Shown here one piece after another: positions 23,381 through 31,567 of a DNA stretch of 36,359 bases. The position numbers were made by a program, and so were the translations under genes. Each line of letters starts with the position of its first letter. The first letter of the stretch is position 1. The stretch is from a virus. The notes beneath the pieces are model-generated. The model worked only from the letters and a program-made list of their open reading frames with translations. It was not told the origin of the DNA and made no database searches. The stretch is from positions 1 through 36,359 of IMG/VR virus record IMGVR_UViG_3300020172_004459. One strand, 5' to 3'.

Positions 23381-24211
23381 ATGCAACTAAATTCTGTTTA
23401 TTTATATCCAAACAAAGTCGATGTATTTACTAATTCTTTGGCTACCTGGCAAAAAGAGAGGTATCGCAGAGTGTATAATCGAAACTTAAAAATCTATCGT
23501 GGGTGTGATAACCGTGTTGATCTTCAGGTAAGAAATTCAGATGAAAAATCGCAGGATATATCAACTAGACCTTATATAGTGTTTAATCTTATCAATAAAG
23601 AAACTCAAGAACTTGTTCTGCAAAAAGACTGTGAAATCGCCAGTGCAAGTGGCGGTAAAGCCTATGTTATTATTACTGAGATAGAAATGACGGCTATTGA
23701 AACAGGGTATTATCATTTTTCTCTGCATTCAGAAACTAGAACAATGGTCGGCAATTATCACACTGTATCAGCCAGAACCCCATTATATGTTGATTCGCAG
23801 TACGGCACATTTGGCATTGTTGAAGTTGGGCAACATCTAATGGGAGAACCCTTAGATAGTCTTAGAATTGATGAATTCAAAGAAGTTATAGTCAGTGCAT
23901 CGGCCACTGTAGTAACTGACAAGCATTATTTCAGCAGTATAATAGATGCTAAACCTAATTTAACTGTACCGGCTTCTGTACATACGTTTCAGTTTAATAT
24001 GAGTAGCTATCATGGCGAAATTGAAGTTCAAGCCAGTCAAGACGAGGGAGCTGACCCTCAAGTTTGGGCAACTGTATCTACTACAACTGCCGATAACGAT
24101 TCGATACTTTATGGAAACGTTATTGGCAAATATAGTTGGTTTAGAATTAAACATACGCCCGATTTAACTCAAAATAACCCAGGAAGCCTTGACGAAATAT
24201 TGTACAGATAG
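23381..24211 (+). CDS. Probable virion structural protein
   Basis: 276 aa. The N-terminus (VYLYPNKVDVFTN, RVYNRNLKIYRGCDNRVDLQVRNSDEK) and YVDSQYGTFGIVEVG resemble proteins annotated as virion structural in T4-type cyanophages. The beta-rich composition with an Ig-like C-terminal half (FQFNMSSYHGEIEVQASQDEG) supports a tail or baseplate role. The late promoter in front agrees. The assignment rests on memory of family patterns, not a search. Confidence 0.6.
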   Translation: MQLNSVYLYPNKVDVFTNSLATWQKERYRRVYNRNLKIYRGCDNRVDLQVRNSDEKSQDISTRPYIVFNLINKETQELVLQKDCEIASASGGKAYVIITEIEMTAIETGYYHFSLHSETRTMVGNYHTVSARTPLYVDSQYGTFGIVEVGQHLMGEPLDSLRIDEFKEVIVSASATVVTDKHYFSSIIDAKPNLTVPASVHTFQFNMSSYHGEIEVQASQDEGADPQVWATVSTTTADNDSILYGNVIGKYSWFRIKHTPDLTQNNPGSLDEILYR

Positions 24212-24217
24212 TATAAT
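24189..24217 (+). promoter_or_regulatory. Strong sigma70-like promoter, start codon at predicted +1
   Basis: TTGACG, 17 nt, TATAAT: the -10 hexamer is perfect and five of six -35 bases match. It lies at the end of the structural gene. Six nt separate the -10 from the primase ATG at 24224, the same geometry as at 16067-16102. No clear ribosome site. Confidence 0.78.
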
Positions 24218-24223
24218 AGGTTT

Positions 24224-25252
24224 ATGACCCTGGTCGTAGACAAATTTCGTTTATTATTACCTCCTAGAACAAAATCCAGCCCCAGCGGTTGGACATCGTT
24301 TAACGCTCCCTGCTGTCAGCATCGAGGACATAAACCAGATACTAGAAAGCGGGCAGGCATCCGCTTTGACGGTAATGGTATAGTTTATAATTGTTTTAAT
24401 TGTAAATTTTCAACAGGATGGCAACCTGGATCACCGTTTGGTGAAAAGATGAAAACCCTAGCTCGATGGATGAGCGCAGGCGAAGATCTGATTAAAGAAC
24501 TAGTATTTGAAGCTCTTAAAACCGAGGGCGAAGAATATCATCCTGAACAACAACAACCTAAAATAGAATTTACAGATAAAGAACTGCCCGAAGGAGCTAT
24601 GTCTTTGTTAGATTGGGTCAACAGTGATTATTTCAAAGATATTAGTCAAGAACTAGAACCGGTGATTTCCTATATCGTTAGCCGAGGTCATGACCCGTTC
24701 GATGGTAACTTTTTTTGGAGTCCGTCTCCCGGTTACGAAAGTCGAGTAATTATTCCTTTTCGTTGGCAAGGACGTATAGTCGGTAATACTGCAAGAAAAA
24801 TTACTGTAGGTAAACCAAAATATCTTTCCGATCATCATAGTCATTTTGTTTTTAACTTTGATCAACAGTCCGAAGATCAGAGATACACATTTGTTTGCGA
24901 AGGCCCGTTCGATGCTCTTAGTATTAGCGGAGTAGCCCTTCTCACTAACGATATAGCTGAGCAACAGGCTAGGATAATTACTAGTCTAAGCAATGAAGTT
25001 ATAGTAATCCCAGATCAAGATCGTGCAGGTCTCGCACTGTTTGATAGAGCCAGCGAATTAAATTGGGCTGTGGCGATGCCTACATGGGATTCCGATGTTA
25101 AAGATGTTGCTGAAGCTGTACAGAGATATGGTAAACTATTTGTTGTAGTCGATGCCATTAAAACCGCACAGCGAGGCACTATTAAAATCAATATGGCCAA
25201 GAAGCAACAAGAACAAAAAATTGAGAGAGCAGAATATGAAAAAAATAATTGA
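24224..25252 (+). CDS. 61: DNA primase, T4 gp61 type
   Basis: 342 aa. It synthesises RNA primers with the gp41 helicase. An N-terminal zinc-ribbon: Cys30/Cys31, His33/His36, Cys57 and Cys60 (CCQHRGH, then NCFNC). The Toprim core shows VCEGPFDALS with the catalytic Glu and VIVIPDQDRAG with the metal-binding Asp pair. A Lys/Gln-rich C-terminus overlaps a 37-aa gene. Its own strong promoter suggests early expression. Confidence 0.92.
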   Translation: MTLVVDKFRLLLPPRTKSSPSGWTSFNAPCCQHRGHKPDTRKRAGIRFDGNGIVYNCFNCKFSTGWQPGSPFGEKMKTLARWMSAGEDLIKELVFEALKTEGEEYHPEQQQPKIEFTDKELPEGAMSLLDWVNSDYFKDISQELEPVISYIVSRGHDPFDGNFFWSPSPGYESRVIIPFRWQGRIVGNTARKITVGKPKYLSDHHSHFVFNFDQQSEDQRYTFVCEGPFDALSISGVALLTNDIAEQQARIITSLSNEVIVIPDQDRAGLALFDRASELNWAVAMPTWDSDVKDVAEAVQRYGKLFVVVDAIKTAQRGTIKINMAKKQQEQKIERAEYEKNN

Positions 25253-25349
25253 TATCTTACTTTGGCCATGGCGAAAGTACCAACAAAATAAGGCATGGAA
25301 AAAACGTCTAGCAGAATTAAAAAAGCGTGATCCATTTATCTACAAATGA
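25236..25349 (+). CDS. 37-aa basic protein between primase and carbamoyltransferase
   Basis: Very short gene from ATG 25236 with GAGAG-type sequence upstream; it overlaps the primase by 17 nt and the next gene by ATGA. The product has an amphipathic N-terminus (IIDILLWPWRKY) then a basic helix ending KKRDPFIYK. The ending looks conserved in T4-type marine phages, from memory. Perhaps a peripheral membrane peptide; function unknown. Confidence 0.72.
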   Translation: MKKIIDILLWPWRKYQQNKAWKKRLAELKKRDPFIYK

Positions 25350-26326
25350 TCACCTGGGGAATAAACGCTCTCAATCACGATGCCAGCATATCAGTGTTTG
25401 CAGGTGACGAGTTTAAATTACATCAACGTGCTAGTGAATTTTCTGGAAAACGGGGAGACGATCAGCTCAATTCAGATCTAGTTCGAGCTGCTATAAATGC
25501 TAGTAATGGTCAAGGACCTAGTGAGATCGTTTGGTATGAAAAACCACTACTAAAGAAATTTAGACAGATTAGAGCAGGTCAATGGAATTGGGCGTTTGAT
25601 CGTAACGAACTACCGAAAAGATATCTGTCTAAATTTGCTCTACGATATCCTAAGATTATATATGGTGATCATCATAGGAGCCATGCAGCCGCAGGATTTT
25701 TTACCAGCCCTTTTGAAACAGCCACGGTAGTAGTATTAGATGCTATCGGAGAATGGGAAAGTGCTACAATATGGCGAGGTCAAGGCACTAAATTAGAAAA
25801 GGTATGGAGTAGGTCTTATCCTACCAGCCTTGGTATTTTTTACAGCGCCTTTACTGATCTCATAGGATTGAAACCGACTGCTGAAGAACATATATTACAG
25901 GCTCTTAGTGAAAAGGGCGATAGAGAAAGGTTCTATCATAGAATTAAAAAATATTGGCGTTCAGATTGGACTCTTCGCACTAATCTACATAAAGGTGTTC
26001 GAGATTGGCCTTATGACATTCGCCAAGAGGATCATGCAGATATTGCTGCGGCTGTTCAGCGTGTGTTTGAAGAACAAGCGTTAGAAGTATTTTCTTGGGC
26101 AGATCGATTAGCACCTAACGAAAATATTGTGTATATGGGAGGCTGTGCGATGAACAGTCTGTTCAATCAACAATACTTAGAAGATAGGTATCGAGGCATA
26201 TGGAGTTTACCTATTCCTGGAGATGCCAGCAGTGCAATTGGCTGTGTGCTTTATCATAAAAAACTGAGACTATCATACAAAGGTGATCTTGCAAAACACA
26301 TCAAGATCAAGTATAATAAGCAATGA
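25346..26326 (+). CDS. Carbamoyltransferase, N-terminal domain only
   Basis: 326 aa, related to the NodU/CmcH/TobZ O-carbamoyltransferases. The ASKHA/Kae1-like domain is recognisable: ITWGINALNHDASISVF, YGDHHRSHAAAGFFTSPF (metal-binding His), VVVLDAIGEWES, MGGCAMNSLFNQ and PGDASSAIGCVLY. Family members run to about 550 aa with a C-terminal YrdC-like domain that makes carbamoyl-adenylate; here the chain ends just after the Kae1-like domain. It may carbamoylate a sugar using a partner protein. Confidence 0.88.
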   Translation: MITWGINALNHDASISVFAGDEFKLHQRASEFSGKRGDDQLNSDLVRAAINASNGQGPSEIVWYEKPLLKKFRQIRAGQWNWAFDRNELPKRYLSKFALRYPKIIYGDHHRSHAAAGFFTSPFETATVVVLDAIGEWESATIWRGQGTKLEKVWSRSYPTSLGIFYSAFTDLIGLKPTAEEHILQALSEKGDRERFYHRIKKYWRSDWTLRTNLHKGVRDWPYDIRQEDHADIAAAVQRVFEEQALEVFSWADRLAPNENIVYMGGCAMNSLFNQQYLEDRYRGIWSLPIPGDASSAIGCVLYHKKLRLSYKGDLAKHIKIKYNKQ

Positions 26327-26937
26327 TGGATAGAAATAATCTTTATGTCTGTGGAAACCAATTCGTTCTGGACTGCGAATATGCAGACTATGAAGATTTT
26401 TTAGATATGATTCCTGACAGTCCGGGATTAGATTACAGTAGCGAAACGTCGGCATTTAATGCCGGACAGTATCCTATGTGGAGAGATCCTGTAGCATCAA
26501 AAGCGATCAACCATCGACAATACACAGATGACGAGCTAGTTCAAAATTCTCGTTGGAATACTGCTTTTGAGAAATTGATAAAATGGACTCAAAAAAAACT
26601 TGCTGCAAATCGAATTTATACAGAAATAGTCCCTGCAGTCAGTTGGATGATGGATTATCGAGAACACGGATGGCAGACTGTACACAGTCACGGAAGAAAG
26701 TGTATCAGTCAAGTTCTGTATACAGAAGCCAGTGTTGATCAAACAGACGACGGAAAAAGTTTTCTACATGGAGCTATGTTTGCATTTATGAATGACGGAC
26801 AACCACCGTTCTATCGAGCTTTTCCTGCCAAGGCCGGCCAGTGTATAATAATAAAAGGAGATGTATTCCATGGAGTTTATCCGGTGAAACTAACACCGCG
26901 TAGATGTCTAGTAGTGGACTATTTGATATTACAATGA
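26323..26937 (+). CDS. 2OG-Fe(II) oxygenase-like protein
   Basis: 204 aa. A probable double-stranded beta-helix core: WQTVHSHGRKCISQVLYTE (HxH/HxD-type ligand region), then AGQCIIIKGDVFHGVYPVKLTPRRCLVVDYL (distal His and 2OG-binding Arg). The spacing fits the 2OG-Fe(II) oxygenase families frequent in marine phages. The ligand triad is read by eye. It overlaps both neighbours by ATGA, ahead of the helicase. Confidence 0.6.
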   Translation: MMDRNNLYVCGNQFVLDCEYADYEDFLDMIPDSPGLDYSSETSAFNAGQYPMWRDPVASKAINHRQYTDDELVQNSRWNTAFEKLIKWTQKKLAANRIYTEIVPAVSWMMDYREHGWQTVHSHGRKCISQVLYTEASVDQTDDGKSFLHGAMFAFMNDGQPPFYRAFPAKAGQCIIIKGDVFHGVYPVKLTPRRCLVVDYLILQ

Positions 26938-28358
26938 TAAAAGATTACGGAACAGAAGTACAAAAATTATATCTTGAACTAATGCTGGCAGATGCTGAAG
27001 TATTTGTTAGATGTCAAGGTATATTTGATCATACTTTATTTGATCGAAAATTACAGGATGCTGCAGAGTTCATCAATGAATACGCTAAAAAATATTCAGT
27101 TCTGCCAGACTATGAAATGGTCAATGCCACATGCAGAACAGATCTTCATCGTCCAGAGGAAGCCAAAGAAGGGCATCTCGAATGGCTTATGGATGAATTT
27201 GAATCCTTTACTAGGCACAAAGCTCTAGAACGTGCGATCATCGATAGTGCAGATCTGTTAGAAAAGAATGACTACGGTGCTGTTGAAGTCATGATCAAAG
27301 AAGCAGTTCAGATTGGTCTAGCCAAGGACATGGGCACTGATTATTTCGCTGATCCTAGAAGTCGATTGCTACGCATCAAAGACAAAAATGGTCAGATCAG
27401 TACTGGATGGCCCAGTCTTGATCGCAGGCTGTTTGGTGGTATGAACAGAGGTGAATTGAATATATTTGCGGGCGGATCAGGTGCAGGTAAGAGTTTATTC
27501 TTGGCTAATCTCGGAGTGAACTGGGCATTGCAAGGATTAAATGTAGTCTATCTTACTCTTGAGCTCTCGGAAGATCTAGTCTGTATGCGTATGGATGCAA
27601 TGACTACTGGTATCCATACCAAAGAAATTTTCAAAGAACTAGATGATGTGGAAATGAAAGTTCGGATCATAGGAAAGAAATCAGGAGCATATCAAGTCAA
27701 GTATATGCCCAGCGGTAAGACTGCCAATGACATTCGTGCATATCTCAAAGAGTATGAAATCAAAACTTCTAGAAAGGTAGATGTACTGTTAGTAGACTAT
27801 CTAGATTTGCTCATGCCAATCTCTAAGAAAATTTCACCTGCGGACTTGTTCATCAAGGACAAATATGTCAGTGAAGAACTGAGAAATCTAGCTGTAGAAC
27901 GTCAATGTATATTGGTCACAGCCGCACAGTTAAATCGAGGTGCTGTAGAAGAAGTTGAGTTCGATCACAGTCATATCTCGGGCGGTCTGTCAAAGATACA
28001 GACTGCGGATAATGTGTTTGGTATCTTTACTAGTAGAGCAATGCGTGAAAGAGGAAGATATCAAATACAGTTGATGAAGACACGTTCTAGTTCCGGCGTT
28101 GGACAAAAAGTAGATCTTGAATTCAATCTTGAAACTTTAAAAATTACAGATCTACCCGAAGACGAACAAGAGCATAGTGGGGCTACTTCTAGAGGAGCCA
28201 GCAGTATCATTGACAGTATTAAAAATCGCAGTACCGTACAAACAGTCGATGATGCCAGCGATCCCAGCAAAGGTATCAGCATAGGAAAAGTCAGAGCCAA
28301 TGTAGAGAGTACCAAGCTGAGAGAAATTCTCAACAATATGAACAGCGATGAAGAGTAA
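26934..28358 (+). CDS. 41: Replicative DNA helicase, T4 gp41 type
   Basis: 474 aa DnaB-superfamily hexameric helicase that unwinds the fork 5' to 3' with the primase. The N-terminal helical domain (1-135) is followed by a RecA-like motor: Walker A AGGSGAGKS at 179-187, YLTLELSEDLV, Walker B VDVLLVDYLDLL, and TAAQLNRGAVEE with SHISGG. I place the start at ATG 26934, which overlaps the preceding TGA; ATG 26904 would overlap by 34 nt. Confidence 0.93.
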   Translation: MIKDYGTEVQKLYLELMLADAEVFVRCQGIFDHTLFDRKLQDAAEFINEYAKKYSVLPDYEMVNATCRTDLHRPEEAKEGHLEWLMDEFESFTRHKALERAIIDSADLLEKNDYGAVEVMIKEAVQIGLAKDMGTDYFADPRSRLLRIKDKNGQISTGWPSLDRRLFGGMNRGELNIFAGGSGAGKSLFLANLGVNWALQGLNVVYLTLELSEDLVCMRMDAMTTGIHTKEIFKELDDVEMKVRIIGKKSGAYQVKYMPSGKTANDIRAYLKEYEIKTSRKVDVLLVDYLDLLMPISKKISPADLFIKDKYVSEELRNLAVERQCILVTAAQLNRGAVEEVEFDHSHISGGLSKIQTADNVFGIFTSRAMRERGRYQIQLMKTRSSSGVGQKVDLEFNLETLKITDLPEDEQEHSGATSRGASSIIDSIKNRSTVQTVDDASDPSKGISIGKVRANVESTKLREILNNMNSDEE

Positions 28359-28593
28359 GAAGGTTTTACTAACTAGTTGGGAATGGACCACCGACGAGGC
28401 AGCCCATAATCTAGATATAGATTGGCCGAGAGTCCAGAGAAATATAGGATCTGATCATTTGAAATGGTTGTTAGCACAAGATAAAGAATCCTGTCAATTA
28501 CTGCTAGAAACTAACAGTACCTGTATTAAATTAGTAGCAGAATTCTATAATGAACATATACTCACAACCTATCATCTAATGTGGGCTAAATAA
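28348..28593 (+). CDS. Small unknown protein
   Basis: 81 aa with a helical, Trp-containing composition (LLTSWEWTTDEAAHNLDIDWPRVQRNIG), overlapping the helicase end by 11 nt. Not recognised. Position directly after the helicase suggests a replication accessory, inference only. Confidence 0.7.
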   Translation: MKSKKVLLTSWEWTTDEAAHNLDIDWPRVQRNIGSDHLKWLLAQDKESCQLLLETNSTCIKLVAEFYNEHILTTYHLMWAK

Positions 28594-28596
28594 TGG

Positions 28597-29313
28597 ATGC
28601 GCATTACAGAACTGCTAGAATCCAAAAATTACGTCACAGTCAACAGCAGATTAAATCCTAAACTCTGGGATGGTGATCAGCTAAGACCGGAAGTCGAATC
28701 TAAATTAAAAGAAATCGCCCGAGCTTTTGAAGATTTTATCGGAGTCGATATCAAGGTTATAGATTATACAATAACCGGATCTAATGCCAATTATACTTGG
28801 ACTGCATATTCAGATCTTGACCTACATCTTATAGTTCCCGGCACTCCCAGCGAAGAAGAACGAGAATTGTTTTCAGCAAAAAAGAGTCTTTGGGCTGAAC
28901 AACGTGATATTACTATTCGAGGACTTCCGGTAGAATGTTATGTGCAAGGTGATAAAGAAGAACACCATAGCACTGGAGTGTATAGCATAGCTAACAATCA
29001 ATGGCTGGTCGAACCAAAGAAAATAAAACCGGAAGTAGATGATAGTGCCGTGGAAGCTAAGAAAGATGCTGTACTTGCTGCCGTAGAGCAGGCGCTAATC
29101 TCCAACGATCTCAACAAGTTGCGCTCAGTAAAAGACAAGATTACGCAGATGCGTAAGGCAGGACTAGCTCGCGCCGGGGAATGGTCAGTGGAAAATCTAG
29201 TGTTTAAGATCCTACGCAATCTAGGACTAATCGATCAGATCACTGATAAAATCAGAGAACTAGAAGATCAAGAACTTAGTCTAGAACAGTCACAGACTAA
29301 TAATCAGTATTAA
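28597..29313 (+). CDS. Pol-beta-type nucleotidyltransferase
   Basis: 238 aa. The N-terminal half shows the minimal nucleotidyltransferase signature: ITGSNANYTWTAYSDLDLHLIV around residues 58-79 (GS motif and DxD metal ligands), then VECYVQGDKEE as the third-acid strand. The C-terminal half is helical. It may nucleotidylate tRNA, protein or small RNA; the substrate is unknown. Last gene of the rightward block; the stop overlaps the convergent oxygenase by 17 nt. Confidence 0.78.
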   Translation: MRITELLESKNYVTVNSRLNPKLWDGDQLRPEVESKLKEIARAFEDFIGVDIKVIDYTITGSNANYTWTAYSDLDLHLIVPGTPSEEERELFSAKKSLWAEQRDITIRGLPVECYVQGDKEEHHSTGVYSIANNQWLVEPKKIKPEVDDSAVEAKKDAVLAAVEQALISNDLNKLRSVKDKITQMRKAGLARAGEWSVENLVFKILRNLGLIDQITDKIRELEDQELSLEQSQTNNQY

Positions 29314-29878
29314 AACTCAATGTAATTCTTGATCGAGTTTGGTTGACTTCTGTTGAATGTTCAAGCCAGCTAGGAAACAATATCAATAATCCTGTTTCGC
29401 AGGGCATGTCTATGAAATTAGCACTAACAGAATTTTCTGTTCTTACATCTTCGTGCATTCTTAGTGATGCTAACGGACTGTAAAATCTTAAAGCAGCACT
29501 GCCTTCGTCGGCATGTAGATATAATGCTCCGGATACCACGCTCATCTCGTGACGATGATTATCTACTCGTTGACCAACACCAAGGTCGTTGAACCAGCTA
29601 TTAGTGATCTTTACTGAGGCCACTCCTAGCTCACTGACATAATCGTTGACTGACTCTTGTAGGCGAGACCGAATGCCTGCGAATCTGACATCATTTAGAA
29701 TGTTTTTTTCAGTACCGTAACTGCTGACTGCGCCCGGTAAAAGTCGATGTGATTCGGTTTTTTCTGTAGATATGAAATCAGCAAGGCCCTTGATATCGGG
29801 ATCCTTGCTGAAGTCGTAGTGTGCTATCAGTGTGGGAAATAATGCAAACTTGTTCAAGTTACTCGTTTCTGCTGCCAA
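29297..29878 (-). CDS. 2OG-Fe(II) oxygenase
   Basis: 193 aa; resembles putative 2OG-Fe(II) oxygenase family 5. Motifs: FPTLIAHYDF at the start, SWFNDLGVGQRVDNHRHEMSVVSGALYLHA (iron ligands), then GLLILFPSWLEHSTEVNQTRSRITLSFN (third His and Arg for 2OG). Such phage enzymes are abundant in marine T4-like viruses but substrates are mostly unknown. It overlaps the downstream end of the Bax-inhibitor gene by 20 nt and is probably translated from its mRNA. Confidence 0.85.
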   Translation of the reverse strand: MAAETSNLNKFALFPTLIAHYDFSKDPDIKGLADFISTEKTESHRLLPGAVSSYGTEKNILNDVRFAGIRSRLQESVNDYVSELGVASVKITNSWFNDLGVGQRVDNHRHEMSVVSGALYLHADEGSAALRFYSPLASLRMHEDVRTENSVSANFIDMPCETGLLILFPSWLEHSTEVNQTRSRITLSFNTDY

Positions 29879-30548
29879 ACAACTGTAATAGATTTAAGAA
29901 GATGTTGATGAAATCCATATAGAGAGTCAATGCTCCAAGAACTTCTAGTTTACCATCATTTTCCATAGTGACCATGTTACGGATGTTCTGTGTGTCATAG
30001 GCTGTCAGCCCTAGAAAGATCACAATAGCCACGGCTGAAATCACCATAGTCATTACTGAACTGCCGATAAAGATGTTGATGATGCTGGCTATGATAATAG
30101 CAATCAGTCCCACGAACATGAACTGTCCCATGCTGGTTAAATCACGTTTAGTAAAATAACCATAAAAACTCATAACAGCAAACAACACCGCGGCTGACAT
30201 GAACGCTGAGAAAATACTGGTTGCTGTATAGACTACGAAAATAGCACTGAAGCTGAGACCCATTAGAGCCGCAAACCCGTGCAAGAATGCAGTCAGTGTA
30301 GATTTGCTCATCTTGTCAAAGGCAAACCCTGCGACCAATATCACCACCAGGGGGGCAAACATCACGATCCATTTCATGGCACCCGTGAATAAAAACGCCA
30401 TCAGTGCAGGCGAACTGGATACCAATAGGCTAACGATCATGCTGGTCAACACAGCTAGGCCCATATGTTTATAAACCCTGGCCATGGCTTCATTGATCTG
30501 TGAAGCAGAACGCCATACTGCGGATCCTGCATAAGATGTATCGAACAT
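29859..30548 (-). CDS. Bax inhibitor-1 family (TMBIM/YccA/YetJ) membrane protein
   Basis: 229 aa, about seven transmembrane segments from residue 28 to the C-terminus. The signature is in the last third: FLGLTAYDTQNIRNM, then LYMDFINIFLNLLQLFG, holding the two conserved Asp of the pH-sensing, calcium-leak centre known from BsYetJ. The N-terminal 27 residues are cytoplasmic. AAGGAG precedes the ATG and a perfect consensus sigma70 promoter lies upstream, so strong early expression is expected. Bacterial relatives interact with membrane proteases (YccA with FtsH), giving one possible phage role. Confidence 0.9.
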   Translation of the reverse strand: MFDTSYAGSAVWRSASQINEAMARVYKHMGLAVLTSMIVSLLVSSSPALMAFLFTGAMKWIVMFAPLVVILVAGFAFDKMSKSTLTAFLHGFAALMGLSFSAIFVVYTATSIFSAFMSAAVLFAVMSFYGYFTKRDLTSMGQFMFVGLIAIIIASIINIFIGSSVMTMVISAVAIVIFLGLTAYDTQNIRNMVTMENDGKLEVLGALTLYMDFINIFLNLLQLFGSRNE

Positions 30549-30562
30549 AAATTTCTCCTTGA

Positions 30563-30580
30563 ATAAACTGAGTAGTTTAT
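30563..30580 (-). repeat. Inverted repeat at the Bax-inhibitor transcript start
   Basis: A perfect 7-bp inverted repeat (ATAAACT/AGTTTAT) with a 4-nt loop begins next to the -10 hexamer, covering the predicted start site and leader. It could be an operator or a 5' hairpin protecting the mRNA. Confidence 0.5.
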
Positions 30581-30609
30581 ATTATACTATAATTGTATTT
30601 AACTGTCAA
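30581..30609 (-). promoter_or_regulatory. Perfect consensus sigma70 promoter for the Bax-inhibitor gene
   Basis: Minus strand TTGACA, 17 nt, TATAAT, identical to the E. coli sigma70 consensus in both hexamers and in spacing. It has a leader of about 25 nt with AAGGAG. The -35 lies 2 nt from the end of the SGNH gene. Confidence 0.85.
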
Positions 30610-30611
30610 CC

Positions 30612-31487
30612 TTATTTGTCCAGTTGAAATGTCTTTAGACCCATTCTTTTGGCCCAGGGTATCTTGGGAGCGAACTGATCTCGGAATCTGCGATTATGCT
30701 CGAATGTACAGACATCCAATTCTTTCTTGACAAACTCCTCGTCTTGTAGACTGTGAGGCTTTAGTAGGCCTTTGATGAATCCTTCAGTGAGATCGGGCGC
30801 AGTATCCGTTTCAAAAGCTGTGATGATCTTGTTGGCTAAGATCGTGTGATTGCTGAGACACAGGTGATTATATCTGCAGTCTAGCCCGTACCAATATTTG
30901 GCATCTCTATCGCTGTCAGGATCTTCGAACTCCCACTGCTGTACGTCGTCCATGATCACCCCTTTGGCCAACATAAACTCTGACCATTCCACAGCTTGAT
31001 CTAGATCCTGGCTAAAACACTTGATAACCAAAGGTCTGCGTAGGCCACGTTTTAAGATCTGATAGCAGAGATAGCCAAAACGATTATTGATGTTCATTAG
31101 ATCCAACTGAGGACGCTGTATGTGTTTGATATACATCATTATCGCTGTGGTTTCTTCTTTGGTAGCGTGTTCGTCTAGATCTATGATATTGGTGTTGGTC
31201 AGCCCAGGCAATCGATCTATAAACCACATCCTTGAAGGATGTGTGAGAGTGACGATCAGATAGTCCTCGGGTGTCATTTCATATTCTAACCATGCCTGCA
31301 GATGCGTCCAAATCCAATCTTGGCTGGCACCCATGAGACTGGCATTGCGTACTTCTATTTCACAGCCATGCTGTTCGCTGAGACGATCTCTGATCAATCT
31401 AGTGTAGATAGGAGGATCCGACTGATCCTGGGGTAAAGGCGGTACTGAAAAACTGTCGCCTATGATATAGAGTTTAGGGTTAGTCAT
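30612..31487 (-). CDS. SGNH-hydrolase-like protein (copy 1)
   Basis: 291 aa. Block I is IIGDSFSVPPLP (GDSx with the nucleophile Ser), a block II/III-like NASLMGASQDWIW follows, and block V is suggested by LDCRYNHLCLSNH (Asp and His). SGNH enzymes are esterases, lipases or O-acetyl-transferring enzymes; here it may modify surface polysaccharide or serve in the virion. A similar protein is at 34491. No clear ribosome site at ATG 31487. Confidence 0.72.
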   Translation of the reverse strand: MTNPKLYIIGDSFSVPPLPQDQSDPPIYTRLIRDRLSEQHGCEIEVRNASLMGASQDWIWTHLQAWLEYEMTPEDYLIVTLTHPSRMWFIDRLPGLTNTNIIDLDEHATKEETTAIMMYIKHIQRPQLDLMNINNRFGYLCYQILKRGLRRPLVIKCFSQDLDQAVEWSEFMLAKGVIMDDVQQWEFEDPDSDRDAKYWYGLDCRYNHLCLSNHTILANKIITAFETDTAPDLTEGFIKGLLKPHSLQDEEFVKKELDVCTFEHNRRFRDQFAPKIPWAKRMGLKTFQLDK

Positions 31488-31530
31488 AATATATTGTATG
31501 TATCAATTCAGCCATTTTATGCGCTTTTTC

Positions 31531-31560
31531 TTGACTCCTGTTAAATACATATATTATAAT
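31531..31560 (+). promoter_or_regulatory. Strong sigma70-like promoter, start codon near predicted +1
   Basis: TTGACT, 18 nt, TATAAT (perfect -10). Seven nt separate it from the ATG at 31568, so transcription should start at or next to the ATG; no Shine-Dalgarno is present. Confidence 0.72.
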
Positions 31561-31567
31561 ACTATCT

